Shown: positions 50,678-60,074 of the stretch, piece by piece
Numbering within the stretch: the first letter of the stretch is position 1
How the letters are laid out: each line of letters starts with the position of its first letter
NCBI RefSeq assembly: GCF_016097415.1
Contig: NZ_JAEHGE010000002.1
Location: forward strand, 1-64,000
Origin: a sulfur-oxidizing endosymbiont of Gigantopelta aegis
Lineage (GTDB): Bacteria; Pseudomonadota; Gammaproteobacteria; GRL18
DNA length: 64,000 nucleotides
Direction of reading: 5' to 3'
Made by a program: the position numbers and the translations under genes
The notes under the pieces: model-generated
Told to the model about the DNA's origin: nothing
Seen by the model: only the letters and a program-made list of their open reading frames with translations
Database searches by the model: none

Positions 50678-51312
50678 TGTTGACTCAGCCTGATGCGCTT
50701 ATCATTATTTTTGCTCGTGAACCGGTGCTTGGGCAGGTTAAGACGCGTCTGATACCCGCCCTAGGCGCAGATCGCGCCACCGAACTCTATAAGCGTCTTT
50801 TAGACTATACAATAAACAATGTTATTTCAGCTTCATTGTCACCTATGCGCCTGTGCATCACTCCTGAGAGTGAGCAACAATATTTTATGCAGATGAAGCA
50901 TGCTCAACACTTTGAATTGACGGTGCAGGAGGGGACTGATTTAGGGTTAAGAATGTTTAATGCGCTGGCTACTGCGTTGGCGCAATATTCTAAGGTTATT
51001 CTCATTGGGACAGATTGTCCTTCGATTGAGCAATCTTTATTGCAGCAGGCAATTGATGCTCTTGAGCATAATGACATGGTTTTTTCACCAGCCTCTGATG
51101 GTGGGTATGTGTTGATTGGTGCAATACGCGTTGTGAAAGAAGTTTTTATCGACATTGATTGGGGAACCGATAAGGTGATGCAACAGTCGAGACTTGCGCT
51201 AGCAGGTAGCGACTTGAGTTGGCAAGAATTATCAGTGCAACATGATGTTGATATTAAAGCTGATTTGAAGTATCTTAGCTTACATGATGAATTTAAAGAC
51301 TTTATTGCTTAG
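50677..51312 (+). CDS. TIGR04282 / DUF2064 glycosyltransferase-like protein
   Basis: 211 residues from ATG 50677, coupled to the previous gene by TAATG; a longer in-frame extension to 50560 would overlap the upstream gene and is rejected. Nucleotidyl/glycosyltransferase-A fold motifs: IIIFAREPVLGQVKTRLIPALG, VILIGTDCPSIEQSLLQQAI and VFSPASDGGYVLIGAI. Typical third member of the arsS-associated set. Its 3' end overlaps the convergent lipoprotein gene by 11 bases. Confidence 0.87.
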   Translation: MLTQPDALIIIFAREPVLGQVKTRLIPALGADRATELYKRLLDYTINNVISASLSPMRLCITPESEQQYFMQMKHAQHFELTVQEGTDLGLRMFNALATALAQYSKVILIGTDCPSIEQSLLQQAIDALEHNDMVFSPASDGGYVLIGAIRVVKEVFIDIDWGTDKVMQQSRLALAGSDLSWQELSVQHDVDIKADLKYLSLHDEFKDFIA

Positions 51313-51931
51313 GTTTTTCGGGGTATTTTTTGATCATGCGGTGCATATCAAACTCTTTTTCCTGATGATCTTTCGCTATGCCCTGAGCTTGGACGATGTA
51401 TTCAATGCGGGTAAAAAGAGTAATTAACCTCAGATCAATACGCACACTGCCTAACTCAATAGAAAGACTTTCTTTGCCCGGAATAGAAAGTTGCCGCTCT
51501 GAAAAAGGGAGCTTTTGGTGCTCAATACTGAGAGCGCGCAAATCAAAAGTAATGGGCTTATCGGTGATGTTTTTCAGATAGAGTTGCGTATGACTATCAG
51601 CTAAATAGTCACTGGGCTGTTGTCGGCGGGTGAATTCTTTAATGCTATAACCACCGGGGACAGATTTTTTTAGCAATTGTGTGACCAGAGATAACTCTAA
51701 TCTTGCGGGTACAATGTCGGTTTTTAATTGATAAAACTGTGAATAACGACGATTTTCAATTTTCCCTGTGTCGGGGTTGTAGGCGACTTCTTCGTGTTGA
51801 ATGGTGGTGCTACGCAAGGTATTGCTAGCATCGCTGAGAGCATTATTCGCTTTAATACCCATTTCACTGCTACAGGATTGCAATAAATGAGTACTAAAAA
51901 TTATCAAGAACACGAGTAGAAATTGTCGCAT
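51302..51931 (-). CDS. Hypothetical lipoprotein
   Basis: 209 residues with a lipoprotein signal: MRQFLLVFLIIFSTHLLQSC, lipobox LQSC with the cysteine at residue 20, followed by SSEMG. The mature part is a soluble, beta-strand-rich domain (IENRRYSQFYQLKTDI, LYLKNITDKPITFDLRALSI) with no recognised motif. Convergent with and overlapping the DUF2064 gene by 11 bases. Function unknown. Confidence 0.8.
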   Translation of the reverse strand: MRQFLLVFLIIFSTHLLQSCSSEMGIKANNALSDASNTLRSTTIQHEEVAYNPDTGKIENRRYSQFYQLKTDIVPARLELSLVTQLLKKSVPGGYSIKEFTRRQQPSDYLADSHTQLYLKNITDKPITFDLRALSIEHQKLPFSERQLSIPGKESLSIELGSVRIDLRLITLFTRIEYIVQAQGIAKDHQEKEFDMHRMIKKYPEKPKQ

Positions 51932-52002
51932 TTTATATTACCAGTCCATTCTTTATTATCTATTTTCTCTATTATAGGTCTTATTCGTTATTTATCCATC
52001 AT

Positions 52003-52178
52003 CCTAAAATAATCAGTTGAATCGTAGCGAGAGCGACTTAGGTGCTGAAGATTAAGGGTTTTACAGGTTATTTTGGCTTTATTCGTAGTCACCCTACGGG
52101 TGAAGTCAAAATGTTCTGGAAAATCCTTAAGATTCAGTGCATAAGGCGGTCGCAGTAGGTTCAACTGATTTTTTTAGG
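52003..52178. mobile_element. 176-bp MITE, copy B
   Basis: Same length, ends and interior palindrome as copy A at 11150-11325, with one base difference. It has its own perfect 5-bp target duplication ATCAT (51998-52002, 52179-52183). Lies in the promoter-side gap between the lipoprotein gene and uup, about 96 bases before the uup start. Confidence 0.92.
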
Positions 52179-52274
52179 ATCATAGCGCTTATGAACAAAC
52201 CTTCCATAAAGGGGGTTTTTACTATATTCTAAGCGCAGTTTTTTCCCTGCATTATTAGCTGAAGTGAGTTTTTT

Positions 52275-54167
52275 ATGTCAATTTTTTCAATAGATGGCCT
52301 TTGTTTGGCCTTTGGTACCCACGTTTTATTAGACAAAGCCAATTTTTCCCTGGAAATGGGTGAGCGGGTTTGTTTGATCGGTCGGAATGGGACGGGGAAA
52401 ACCACCCTGATGCGCCTGATTCAGGGAGAAATGCAGGCAGATGAGGGTGATGTACGAAAAAAAGATGGTCTCATCGTCTCCTCCTTGTCTCAGGAAGTAC
52501 CTCATGAAGCGAGAGGCAGTGTGTTTGATATTATTGCCTCTGGACTGGGCGATGCAGCAAGATTGCTACAGGAATATAATCATGTGCTCCATGATGTGGC
52601 CAATGGTGATGAGCAAGCGCTGAACAAAATGGAAAAAATTCAGCATGAGCTGGAATCAGTCAATGGCTGGTCCTTGGTGCAAAAAGTAGAAGAAACGATT
52701 TCTCGTTTGCAATTATCAGCTGATAGTCTGATTGAAGATTTATCCGGTGGTCTAAAGCGTCGAGTGATGCTGGCAAAGGCATTGGTCATTGAACCTGATA
52801 TTTTAATGCTGGATGAACCAACCAACCACCTTGATATTGAATCCATACTCTGGTTGGAAAACTTTTTAAAATCCTATAGTGGCTGTGTGTTGTTTATTAC
52901 TCACGATAGGATTTTCTTACAAAATGTTGCGACACGTATCCTTGAATTGGATCGTGGTCAACTCGTTTCTTTCCCCGGTGATTACCAAACCTATCTGCGT
53001 CGTAAAGAAGAAATGCTTCATGCCGAAGAAAAAGCCAATGATCTATTTGACAAAAAACTTGCCGAAGAAGAAGTCTGGATCCGACAGGGCATTAAGGCCC
53101 GTCGTACTCGTAATGAAGGGCGTGTCAGAGCCTTGAAGGCCATGCGTAATGAACGCAGTGAGCGACGCGATTTACAGGGCAAGGCGAAGATGGAATTAGA
53201 TGATAAGAAAAATTCCGGTAAGTTGGTGGTCGAAGTCGATAATATTAGCTATCAATATGATAAACAAGTAATAGTAAAAGATTTCTCAACAGTGATTATG
53301 CGTGGTGATCGCATTGGTATTATCGGTCCAAATGGTGTGGGTAAAACCACTATGCTTAACCTGCTTTTGGGTGAATTGACCCCTCAGAGCGGTCAGGTAA
53401 AACTCGGGACTAAATTGGAAATTGCTTATTTTGACCAGTTGCGTAACCAATTGGATGAAGAAAAATCCATTATTGAAAATATCGGGCAGGGTAGGGAATT
53501 TGTCAGTATTAATGGCCGTGACCGCCATGTTTTTAGTTATTTAGGTGATTTTTTATTCTCATCAGAACGTGCAAAAGTATCAGTAAAAGCCCTTTCCGGG
53601 GGGGGAAGAAATCGTTTGTTATTAGCCAAGCTTTTTACCAAGCCAGCTAATTTACTGATACTTGATGAGCCAACCAATGATTTAGACAGTGAAACGCTGG
53701 AATTATTAGAATCACTTCTGATTGAATACAAGGGTACTTTAATTATTGTCAGCCATGACCGTGCTTTTCTGAATAATGTGATCACCAGCTCATTGGTTTT
53801 TGAGGCTGATGGCATCAATGAGTATGTCGGAGGCTATGATGATTGGCTTAGACAGAGAAAATCAGTTGTAGCTCCAGTGAGTAAATCGACCAATGCGCCG
53901 GTGTCTGCTGTTGTGAATGCTCAAGTTAAGCCTCTAGTTAAGCTGAGCTATAAAGAGCAACGTGAATTGGATAATTTGCCTGCCAAAATAGAGACTTTGG
54001 AAAGCCAACAGGCTGAACTTGAAACGCAAATTGCTCAGCCTGAGTTCTATCAACAGGATCAGGGTGATGTGGCAAGAAAACTGTCAGAACTGGAAGCCGT
54101 AAATCAGCAATTAGATACGATTTATACTCGTTGGGATGAGCTGGAAGAAAAGAAGTCAGGTAGCTAA
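52275..54167 (+). CDS. uup: ABC-F ATPase Uup
   Basis: 630-residue soluble protein with two ABC cassettes and no membrane domain. First cassette: Walker A GRNGTGKTT, signature LSGGLKRR, Walker B ILMLDEPTNHLD; second: GPNGVGKTT, LSGGGRNR, LLILDEPTNDLDSE. A charged linker (AEEEVWIRQGIKARRTRNEGR) separates them, and the C-terminal 80 residues form a coiled coil (LDNLPAKIETLESQQAELETQ), the DNA-binding Uup CTD. Length is near Escherichia coli Uup (635). ABC-F proteins act on ribosomes; Uup also affects transposon excision and replication restart. Intact. Confidence 0.94.
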   Translation: MSIFSIDGLCLAFGTHVLLDKANFSLEMGERVCLIGRNGTGKTTLMRLIQGEMQADEGDVRKKDGLIVSSLSQEVPHEARGSVFDIIASGLGDAARLLQEYNHVLHDVANGDEQALNKMEKIQHELESVNGWSLVQKVEETISRLQLSADSLIEDLSGGLKRRVMLAKALVIEPDILMLDEPTNHLDIESILWLENFLKSYSGCVLFITHDRIFLQNVATRILELDRGQLVSFPGDYQTYLRRKEEMLHAEEKANDLFDKKLAEEEVWIRQGIKARRTRNEGRVRALKAMRNERSERRDLQGKAKMELDDKKNSGKLVVEVDNISYQYDKQVIVKDFSTVIMRGDRIGIIGPNGVGKTTMLNLLLGELTPQSGQVKLGTKLEIAYFDQLRNQLDEEKSIIENIGQGREFVSINGRDRHVFSYLGDFLFSSERAKVSVKALSGGGRNRLLLAKLFTKPANLLILDEPTNDLDSETLELLESLLIEYKGTLIIVSHDRAFLNNVITSSLVFEADGINEYVGGYDDWLRQRKSVVAPVSKSTNAPVSAVVNAQVKPLVKLSYKEQRELDNLPAKIETLESQQAELETQIAQPEFYQQDQGDVARKLSELEAVNQQLDTIYTRWDELEEKKSGS

Positions 54168-54258
54168 GTGAGTTTTTAATATAAACTGCTTAGCTATTTG
54201 TTTTTGGGATGAATTTTGCTTGCTTTATTTGCTAAGGTGGTTTATTCTTCCCGACCTT

Positions 54259-54346
54259 GGAGAGGTGGCCGAGTGGCCGAAGGCGCACGCCTGGAAAGTG
54301 TGTAAACCGTAAGGTTTCGGGGGTTCGAATCCCCCCCTCTTCGCCA
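54259..54346 (+). tRNA. tRNA-Ser(GGA)
   Basis: 88-nt class II tRNA with encoded CCA. Acceptor GGAGAGG/CCTCTTC-G-CCA; anticodon arm CACGCCTGGAAAGTGTG with anticodon GGA; long variable arm AAACCGTAAGGTTT; T-arm GGGGGTTCGAATCCCCC. Confidence 0.95.
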
Positions 54347-54353
54347 TATTTAG

Positions 54354-54389
54354 AACCACCTACTGGTTAAACGAGTAGGTGGTTTTTTT
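54354..54389 (+). terminator. Intrinsic terminator after tRNA-Ser
   Basis: AACCACCTACT-GGTTAAACG-AGTAGGTGGTT (11-bp stem) followed by a run of T. Confidence 0.92.
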
Positions 54390-54417
54390 ATGCCTGAAAC
54401 ACAAGTAGGTAAGCCTG

Positions 54418-54594
54418 CTATTTATTTATGAGAAAACAAGCAACTGTTTTAGTTTTTCTTTTTTTTGATTTGATTAAACTTTGGTACATTTTGATTAAAT
54501 GTTTAGGTGTGTTTTGTTGATTGTTGGGTGAAATTAGATTTTGTAGTTCCAAAATCTCCGTTTTGAGTTGTTGTTCCAATTCCATTAGATTCAT
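54418..54594 (-). CDS. Possible 58-residue small protein, unsupported function
   Basis: An open frame starting MNLMELEQQLKTEILELQNL with a helical, charged composition and a basic C-terminal part (LIKSKKRKTKTVACF). No Shine-Dalgarno sequence is clear (TTGGA lies close to the ATG) and no family is recognised. It sits alone in the gap between tRNA-Ser and dctM. Could be chance. Confidence 0.25.
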   Translation of the reverse strand: MNLMELEQQLKTEILELQNLISPNNQQNTPKHLIKMYQSLIKSKKRKTKTVACFLINK

Positions 54595-54766
54595 TCCAAT
54601 TGTTCAGAAGTAGAACTTCAATGATAACATTAATTAGTTTTTTCTAATGTAGGATAGATGAGTAAAATGTGTAGGATTTTTTTTAAATAAGTGTCAGATT
54701 TTGCCGACAAAGGATCAAGTGTTTAGGGTCACTTGATCGCTTATCGAAAAATAAAGTTTTAATGGT

Positions 54767-56065
54767 TTACATATTGACTGTTTCAGGACCCATGAGTAAG
54801 GTGGGTAAGAACAATGACACTTCAGGGACATAAGTAATAATCATCAGGAAGCTTAAAAGTAGTAGTAACCAGGGGTAGGTTGCCTTAATGACTTCAATCA
54901 TGCTCATGCCGGTAATGCCTGAGGTGACAAATAAATTAAGCCCCACAGGTGGGGTAATCATGCCGATTTCCATATTGACGACCATAATGATCCCCAAGTG
55001 GATAGGATCGATACCGAGTTGAATCGCGATAGGAAATAGAATGGGCGCCATAATCAGTAAAATTCCTGATGGCTCCATAAAATTACCGGCGATAAGCAAC
55101 ATGATGTTGACGATTAATAAAAAGCCCCAGGTGGGCAAACCGATAGAAATAATGAGTTCAGCGATTTCATGCGGGATGCGTTCAGAAGTTAATACGAAGG
55201 CAAATAACAGTGCATTGGCAATAATAAACATCAGCATGACACTGGTTTTGCCAGCATCAATGATCACTTTGGGTACGTGAGAAAATTTAATATCCCGATA
55301 AGCAAAAACGGCAATGATAAAGGCATAGACAGCGGCTACTGCGGCAGCTTCAGTGGGAGTAAAGATACCACCATAGATACCTCCCATAATGATCACAATC
55401 AAAAATAATCCACCGGAAGCATTGATTGCAGAATGCAGGAGTTGTTTACCACCCTTAAACGGGACATTGGGAAAGTTCTTTTTGCGGGCAATGAAATAAA
55501 TAGTAATCATCATCATGATGCCAATCATGAGCCCGGGAATAACCCCGGCAAGAAACATTCGACCTACAGAAACATCAGTGGCCGCGGCATAAACCACCAT
55601 GACGATAGAAGGGGGAATTAGAATACCCATGGTGCCAGCGGTGCTGATTACTCCAGCGGCAAAAGATTGTGTATAGCCTTCACGTACCATACCGGCAATA
55701 ACAATGGAACCAATGGCTACGACCGTGGCAGGTGATGAACCGGATACTGCAGCAAACATCATACAGGCTAAGACTGAGGCCATCGCCAAACCACCACGTA
55801 TCCAACCCACACTGTCTACGGCAAAATCAACCAGACGACGTGCAGCGCCTCCTGTAGTTAAGAAGGCTGAGGCTAAAATAAAAAATGGGATAGCCATAAG
55901 AGTATAGTGTTCCATGGCGGTGAAAATTTTTCCAGCCAGAGAAGCCATGGAGTCATCAGAAAATATTAAGATGGTCAGAGTGCTGGCAAGTCCAAGCGAA
56001 AAACCGACCGGTACACCAATGAGCATAAAGAAAAAAAGCATGATAAAAAGGGCGGTTGCGGTCAT
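54767..56065 (-). CDS. dctM: TRAP transporter large permease DctM
   Basis: 432-residue, roughly 12-TM permease of a tripartite ATP-independent periplasmic transporter, driven by a sodium or proton gradient. Family features include FFMLIGVPVGFSLGLAS, the ASVLACMMFAAVSGSSPATVVAIG block, GILIPPSIVMVVYA and HLGIIMVVNMEIGMITPPVGLNLFV. Start overlaps the dctQ stop by 4 bases. Substrate cannot be read from the sequence; C4-dicarboxylate or another organic acid is usual. Intact. Confidence 0.95.
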   Translation of the reverse strand: MTATALFIMLFFFMLIGVPVGFSLGLASTLTILIFSDDSMASLAGKIFTAMEHYTLMAIPFFILASAFLTTGGAARRLVDFAVDSVGWIRGGLAMASVLACMMFAAVSGSSPATVVAIGSIVIAGMVREGYTQSFAAGVISTAGTMGILIPPSIVMVVYAAATDVSVGRMFLAGVIPGLMIGIMMMITIYFIARKKNFPNVPFKGGKQLLHSAINASGGLFLIVIIMGGIYGGIFTPTEAAAVAAVYAFIIAVFAYRDIKFSHVPKVIIDAGKTSVMLMFIIANALLFAFVLTSERIPHEIAELIISIGLPTWGFLLIVNIMLLIAGNFMEPSGILLIMAPILFPIAIQLGIDPIHLGIIMVVNMEIGMITPPVGLNLFVTSGITGMSMIEVIKATYPWLLLLLSFLMIITYVPEVSLFLPTLLMGPETVNM

Positions 56066-56607
56066 TTTTTGGTTTGCTCTAGTGCTTCAGTTTGATTGAT
56101 TTCTTCCAGTAATTGGTCTGTCTCATTGACAAAATGCATCGTCTCAACTTCGCCCTTATAGACTTTCCAGGCAACTTCGAGTAAGCGGAAAAAGATCAGT
56201 GCAAAACCGACAGGTAAAATGATTTTTATTTTCCATTCTTCAATGGGCAGGTCTTCGGCTTCGATGCCGATGAGTTTTAATTTAGCAATATAATCCCATC
56301 CTCCCTTGAAGAGAATGGCACAGTAGAGTAGACAAAATCCAATAGCACTGAGCGTGATATATTTTCGGGTACGCTTTGAAAACAGATCGACAAAAGAGTC
56401 TATACTAATGTGTACGCCTTTTTTGACGCAATAGGCGGCTCCAAACATGACCAGCCAGGCAAAAAGGTAGGTGGTTAATTCGAGTGCCCACACTGCGCCG
56501 GAGTTGAAGACATAGCGTGCAACAACTTGTGAAAAAGTGACCAGTGTCATGGCTGTGAGTAAGAAGGCAATAAAACCTTCTTCAAGATAATCGATTAGTT
56601 TATGCAT
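56062..56607 (-). CDS. dctQ: TRAP transporter small permease DctQ
   Basis: 181-residue four-TM protein. Conserved elements: FSQVVARYVFNSGAVWALELTTYLFAWLVMFGAAYCVKKGVHI (residues ~25-68), the W-x-x-E-L region typical of DctQ. The C-terminal 40 residues are acidic and cytoplasmic. It overlaps dctM by 4 bases and is separated from dctP by an 81-base gap containing a stem-loop. Confidence 0.93.
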   Translation of the reverse strand: MHKLIDYLEEGFIAFLLTAMTLVTFSQVVARYVFNSGAVWALELTTYLFAWLVMFGAAYCVKKGVHISIDSFVDLFSKRTRKYITLSAIGFCLLYCAILFKGGWDYIAKLKLIGIEAEDLPIEEWKIKIILPVGFALIFFRLLEVAWKVYKGEVETMHFVNETDQLLEEINQTEALEQTKK

Positions 56608-56641
56608 GATAGCTCAAAAACAACAGAACAGATAAAGAAGT

Positions 56642-56671
56642 AAGCATTCACCGAATGAAAGGTGAATGCTT
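56642..56671 (-). other. Stem-loop in the dctP-dctQ gap
   Basis: AAGCATTCACC-GAATGAAA-GGTGAATGCTT, an 11-bp perfect stem without a T run. Hairpins here are common in TRAP operons and likely leave the binding-protein mRNA more abundant than the permease part (inference). Confidence 0.7.
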
Positions 56672-56688
56672 CGGGAGAGCAATACTCG

Positions 56689-57678
56689 TTACATCTTATT
56701 GCATTTCAGTACGGCATTAATCTTATCGATGCCGACATTATCTTCAAACTTTTTCCATACTGGCTTCATTGCGGTTGCCCACAGTGCAGCTTGTTCATTG
56801 GTTAAAGTGTGAACTTTGGTGCGACCAGAAGCAATAATATACTCTTTATCGGCCTCGGCTGCTTCAAGTGCCCATTGTGTTTCTTTTAAGGTGACTTCTT
56901 TAATAATGGCGGCTAGTTCAGTTTGAATATTTTTAGGGAGTGAAGTCCAGAACTCAGTACTGGTCACTAATACATATTCTAAAACGCCATGGTTAGATTC
57001 TGTGAAATCACTTTGCACTTCAAAGAATTTTTTGGTGCGGATATTTGACCAGGTATTTTCCTGACCATCAATAACGCCAGTTGACAAGGCATTATACACT
57101 TCTGAAAAAGACATTTTTTGTGGGTTGGCATTCACGGCCTTAAACTGCGCTTCTAATACATCCGAGCTCATAATACGAAATTTTTCACCCTTGGCATCAT
57201 CAGGCACGATGAGAGGTTTGTTAGAAGAAAGTTGCTTCATACCATTAAGCCAATAGCCTAAACCTTGGAAACCTTTGTTATTGGCTGCATTGAGTAATGC
57301 CTGACCCGCTGGGCCACCCGTAAAACAGGCAACTGCATTATTGTCTTTAAACAAGAACGGCAGATCAAATAGACCCCATTTTTTGGTGTATTTGCCAAAC
57401 TTAGATAGAGAAGGGGCAGCAAGCTGTACATCACCTAAAAGTAGCGCTTTTAGTACTTCTTTATCGTTATACAGTTGTGAATTGGGATAAACTTCAATTC
57501 TGACTTTTCCCTTGAGTCGTTGTGCAACTAATTCCTGCAAGTATTTGGCAGCTTTGCCTTTGGGGGTTTTCTCAGTGGTGACATGAGAAAATTTAATGAC
57601 AATTTCTTTTGCCATCAAGGTGTTAGAAAACGCGAGAGAACAAATGATTAATACCGAAAATATTTTAATCAGAGGCAT
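56689..57678 (-). CDS. dctP: TRAP transporter substrate-binding protein DctP
   Basis: 329-residue periplasmic protein with an N-terminal signal peptide (IKIFSVLIICSLAFSNTLMA, cleavage likely after LMA). Mature domain begins KEIVIKFSHVTTEKTPKGKAA; the carboxylate-binding arginine is likely in KFRIMSSDVL, and VYNALSTGVIDGQENTWSNI is the DctP family signature. First gene of dctPQM. A large sensor kinase gene lies 94 bases upstream on the same strand, so transport and sensing may be linked. Confidence 0.95.
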   Translation of the reverse strand: MPLIKIFSVLIICSLAFSNTLMAKEIVIKFSHVTTEKTPKGKAAKYLQELVAQRLKGKVRIEVYPNSQLYNDKEVLKALLLGDVQLAAPSLSKFGKYTKKWGLFDLPFLFKDNNAVACFTGGPAGQALLNAANNKGFQGLGYWLNGMKQLSSNKPLIVPDDAKGEKFRIMSSDVLEAQFKAVNANPQKMSFSEVYNALSTGVIDGQENTWSNIRTKKFFEVQSDFTESNHGVLEYVLVTSTEFWTSLPKNIQTELAAIIKEVTLKETQWALEAAEADKEYIIASGRTKVHTLTNEQAALWATAMKPVWKKFEDNVGIDKINAVLKCNKM

Positions 57679-60074
57679 AGTTATTCCTAATTTTGATTGT
57701 AATAAAGTGTGTTAACAGTCTTATTTATACTACTAAGAATCTATCTTGTCTATGTCTTGATATAGATTATTTTCACTGTAAGTTCAGTTTGTCATCAATT
57801 TCAGCGATTACAGCGGATAGGGCATGGGAAAAAGCCTCGATTAGCTGAGTATTTTGCACTTCGTTCAATTGGACGGTTAATGTATTAAGTGCCGTTGCAC
57901 CAATATTTGCACTGAGACCTCGTACTGTATGTGTCAGTCTTTTTATTTCATCATTATTCAGCGTTGAGGTGTCAGTATTTCGATAGCCGTGAGCGAACTT
58001 AGTTAATATTTTTTTGTAAATGTTTGTATTCCCAGAGAAATAAGAAAGCCCCAAATCAGTATCAAGGGTTTTAAAACCGGCTAAAAAATCGGCCTCTTCA
58101 GAATCATGAGGTGATTTTTTAGAGACAGTCTTTTCCGCTGTCGTTTCACCCGAGATATATTTTATCAACACTTCATAGAGCGTATTGACATCAATGGGCT
58201 TATTGAGATGTTCATTCATTCCTGCTTGCATGGTTTTTTGCAAATCTTCAAAATGGGCATTGGCTGTTATGGCAATAATAGGAATGTTTTTATCTTGTTT
58301 ACGAATTATCTGACTTGCTTCATAGCCATCCATGATAGGCATTTGAATGTCCATGATAATTAATTGATAGTGATTATTGCTGAACTTTTCGGTGGCTTCT
58401 AGGCCATCGTTGGCAATATCTATACTGAGCTTACTCTCCTCAAGTAAGCTTAAAATAATTTCTTGATTAATCTGATTATCTTCAGCGAGGAGGATTTTTC
58501 CGTTAAGTGTATTAATTTGTTGTTTGAGTGTGGCAGTGAGTTCTGCTTCTGATGATTGATTTAAATCGGCACTCATGGCAGGCTTTAAATTTTCTGGAGC
58601 ATGAGTGTCAGTAGGAATTTCTTCCATTTTAATTTCAAAAATAAAATGACTACCCTTACCGAGTTCACTTTTCAACCAGATTTTACCACCCATCATTTCG
58701 ACTAGATTTTTTGAAATAAATAATCCCAGGCCAGTACCACCGTGTTTGCGCGTGGTACTGGCATCGGCCTGAGAAAAAGATTGGAAAAGTTTTCTCTGTT
58801 GCTCAGTTGAGAGGCCAATACCGGTATCGCTCACTTCAAAGCGAAGGCAATTTTTGCTGACTTTACTGACAGATAGGCTTACCTTACCGGCAGGCGTAAA
58901 TTTTATGGCGTTATCAATGAGATTCATTAAAACTTGTGACAACCTTAAATCATCCGCATAAAAATGCTTGCCCAATTGTGAATCATAATTGATGCTTAAA
59001 TGAATGTTTTTCTCAATGCTTTTAAATTTTAGCTTATCGACAACATCGTTAATTAATGCAGGCAAATCGAAATTGATTTTTTCTATGCTGAGCTTTCCTG
59101 CTTCCATTTTGGAAAAGTCTAAAATGTTATTGATGATGCCTAGCAATGATTTTGCTGATTTATCAATGATCTGCAAAAACTTCTTTTGCTTGCTACTGGA
59201 GTCAGTTTCAAGTGCTAGATGGGTCATGCCGATAATACCGTTCATCGGTGTTCGTATTTCATGACTCATATTGGCTAAAAATTCAGATTTCGCCAAGGTG
59301 GCAGCAATGGCATTTTCTTTAGCATCAATCAAGAGTCGTTCAGCTTCTTTCTGCTCGTCAATATTTTTCCAGAGCACATGAATTACGCCACGATTATTGA
59401 GCAAGATATGAGTCAGAACTACTTCTACCCAAAATTCATCCCCATTCATGTTCAGATGTTTCCATTCAAAGGTATGGGAGGGCTTATCAATGGCCAGAGA
59501 AACCATTTCTCTGGATTTTTCAGCGCTTAAACGCCCATCAGGTTGGGTATGGGGTGATAGCTCTTCAGGTAGCATATTGATAACTTCATTTTTTGAATGA
59601 GCCTTGAGCATTTTAACGGCTTGTGAATTGCAATTGAAAAATTGATTGCTACTGGTATCGAATAAAAGCACGGCATGAGAAGAACTTTCAAACACTAAAT
59701 TATAGAGCTCTTTTTGCTCTTCTAATTGTAGATTGTGTTTTTTTAACTCTCTTTGGCGATAAGATAAAAAGACGACGAGAACAAAGACCACAAAGAGGAT
59801 TTGCCAAATTAAACTATAATCAACTTCACTTTCATATTTTATGCTGATCCATTTATTAATGATTTTTTGAATCCTATCCTGACCAATATGATTGATGGCT
59901 TTTTGTAAAATCTGTAATAACATTTCATCATCATTACGTACTGCCGAGTCCATGTCCCAGGTTTCCATAAAGCGTCCGGTGATTTTTAATTCACCGGTGT
60001 ATTCGTTTTTAAAAATATGAGCGATACCTGCCAGCGTACCGATATAACCAAATAGTTCACCATCTTTAACTTTT

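Noticed and set aside
59968-60066. Independent start of the kinase gene at the METWDMD methionine (59968)
   Set aside because: Reading upstream into the IS junction continues the PBPb domain, so this methionine is internal to a disrupted gene.
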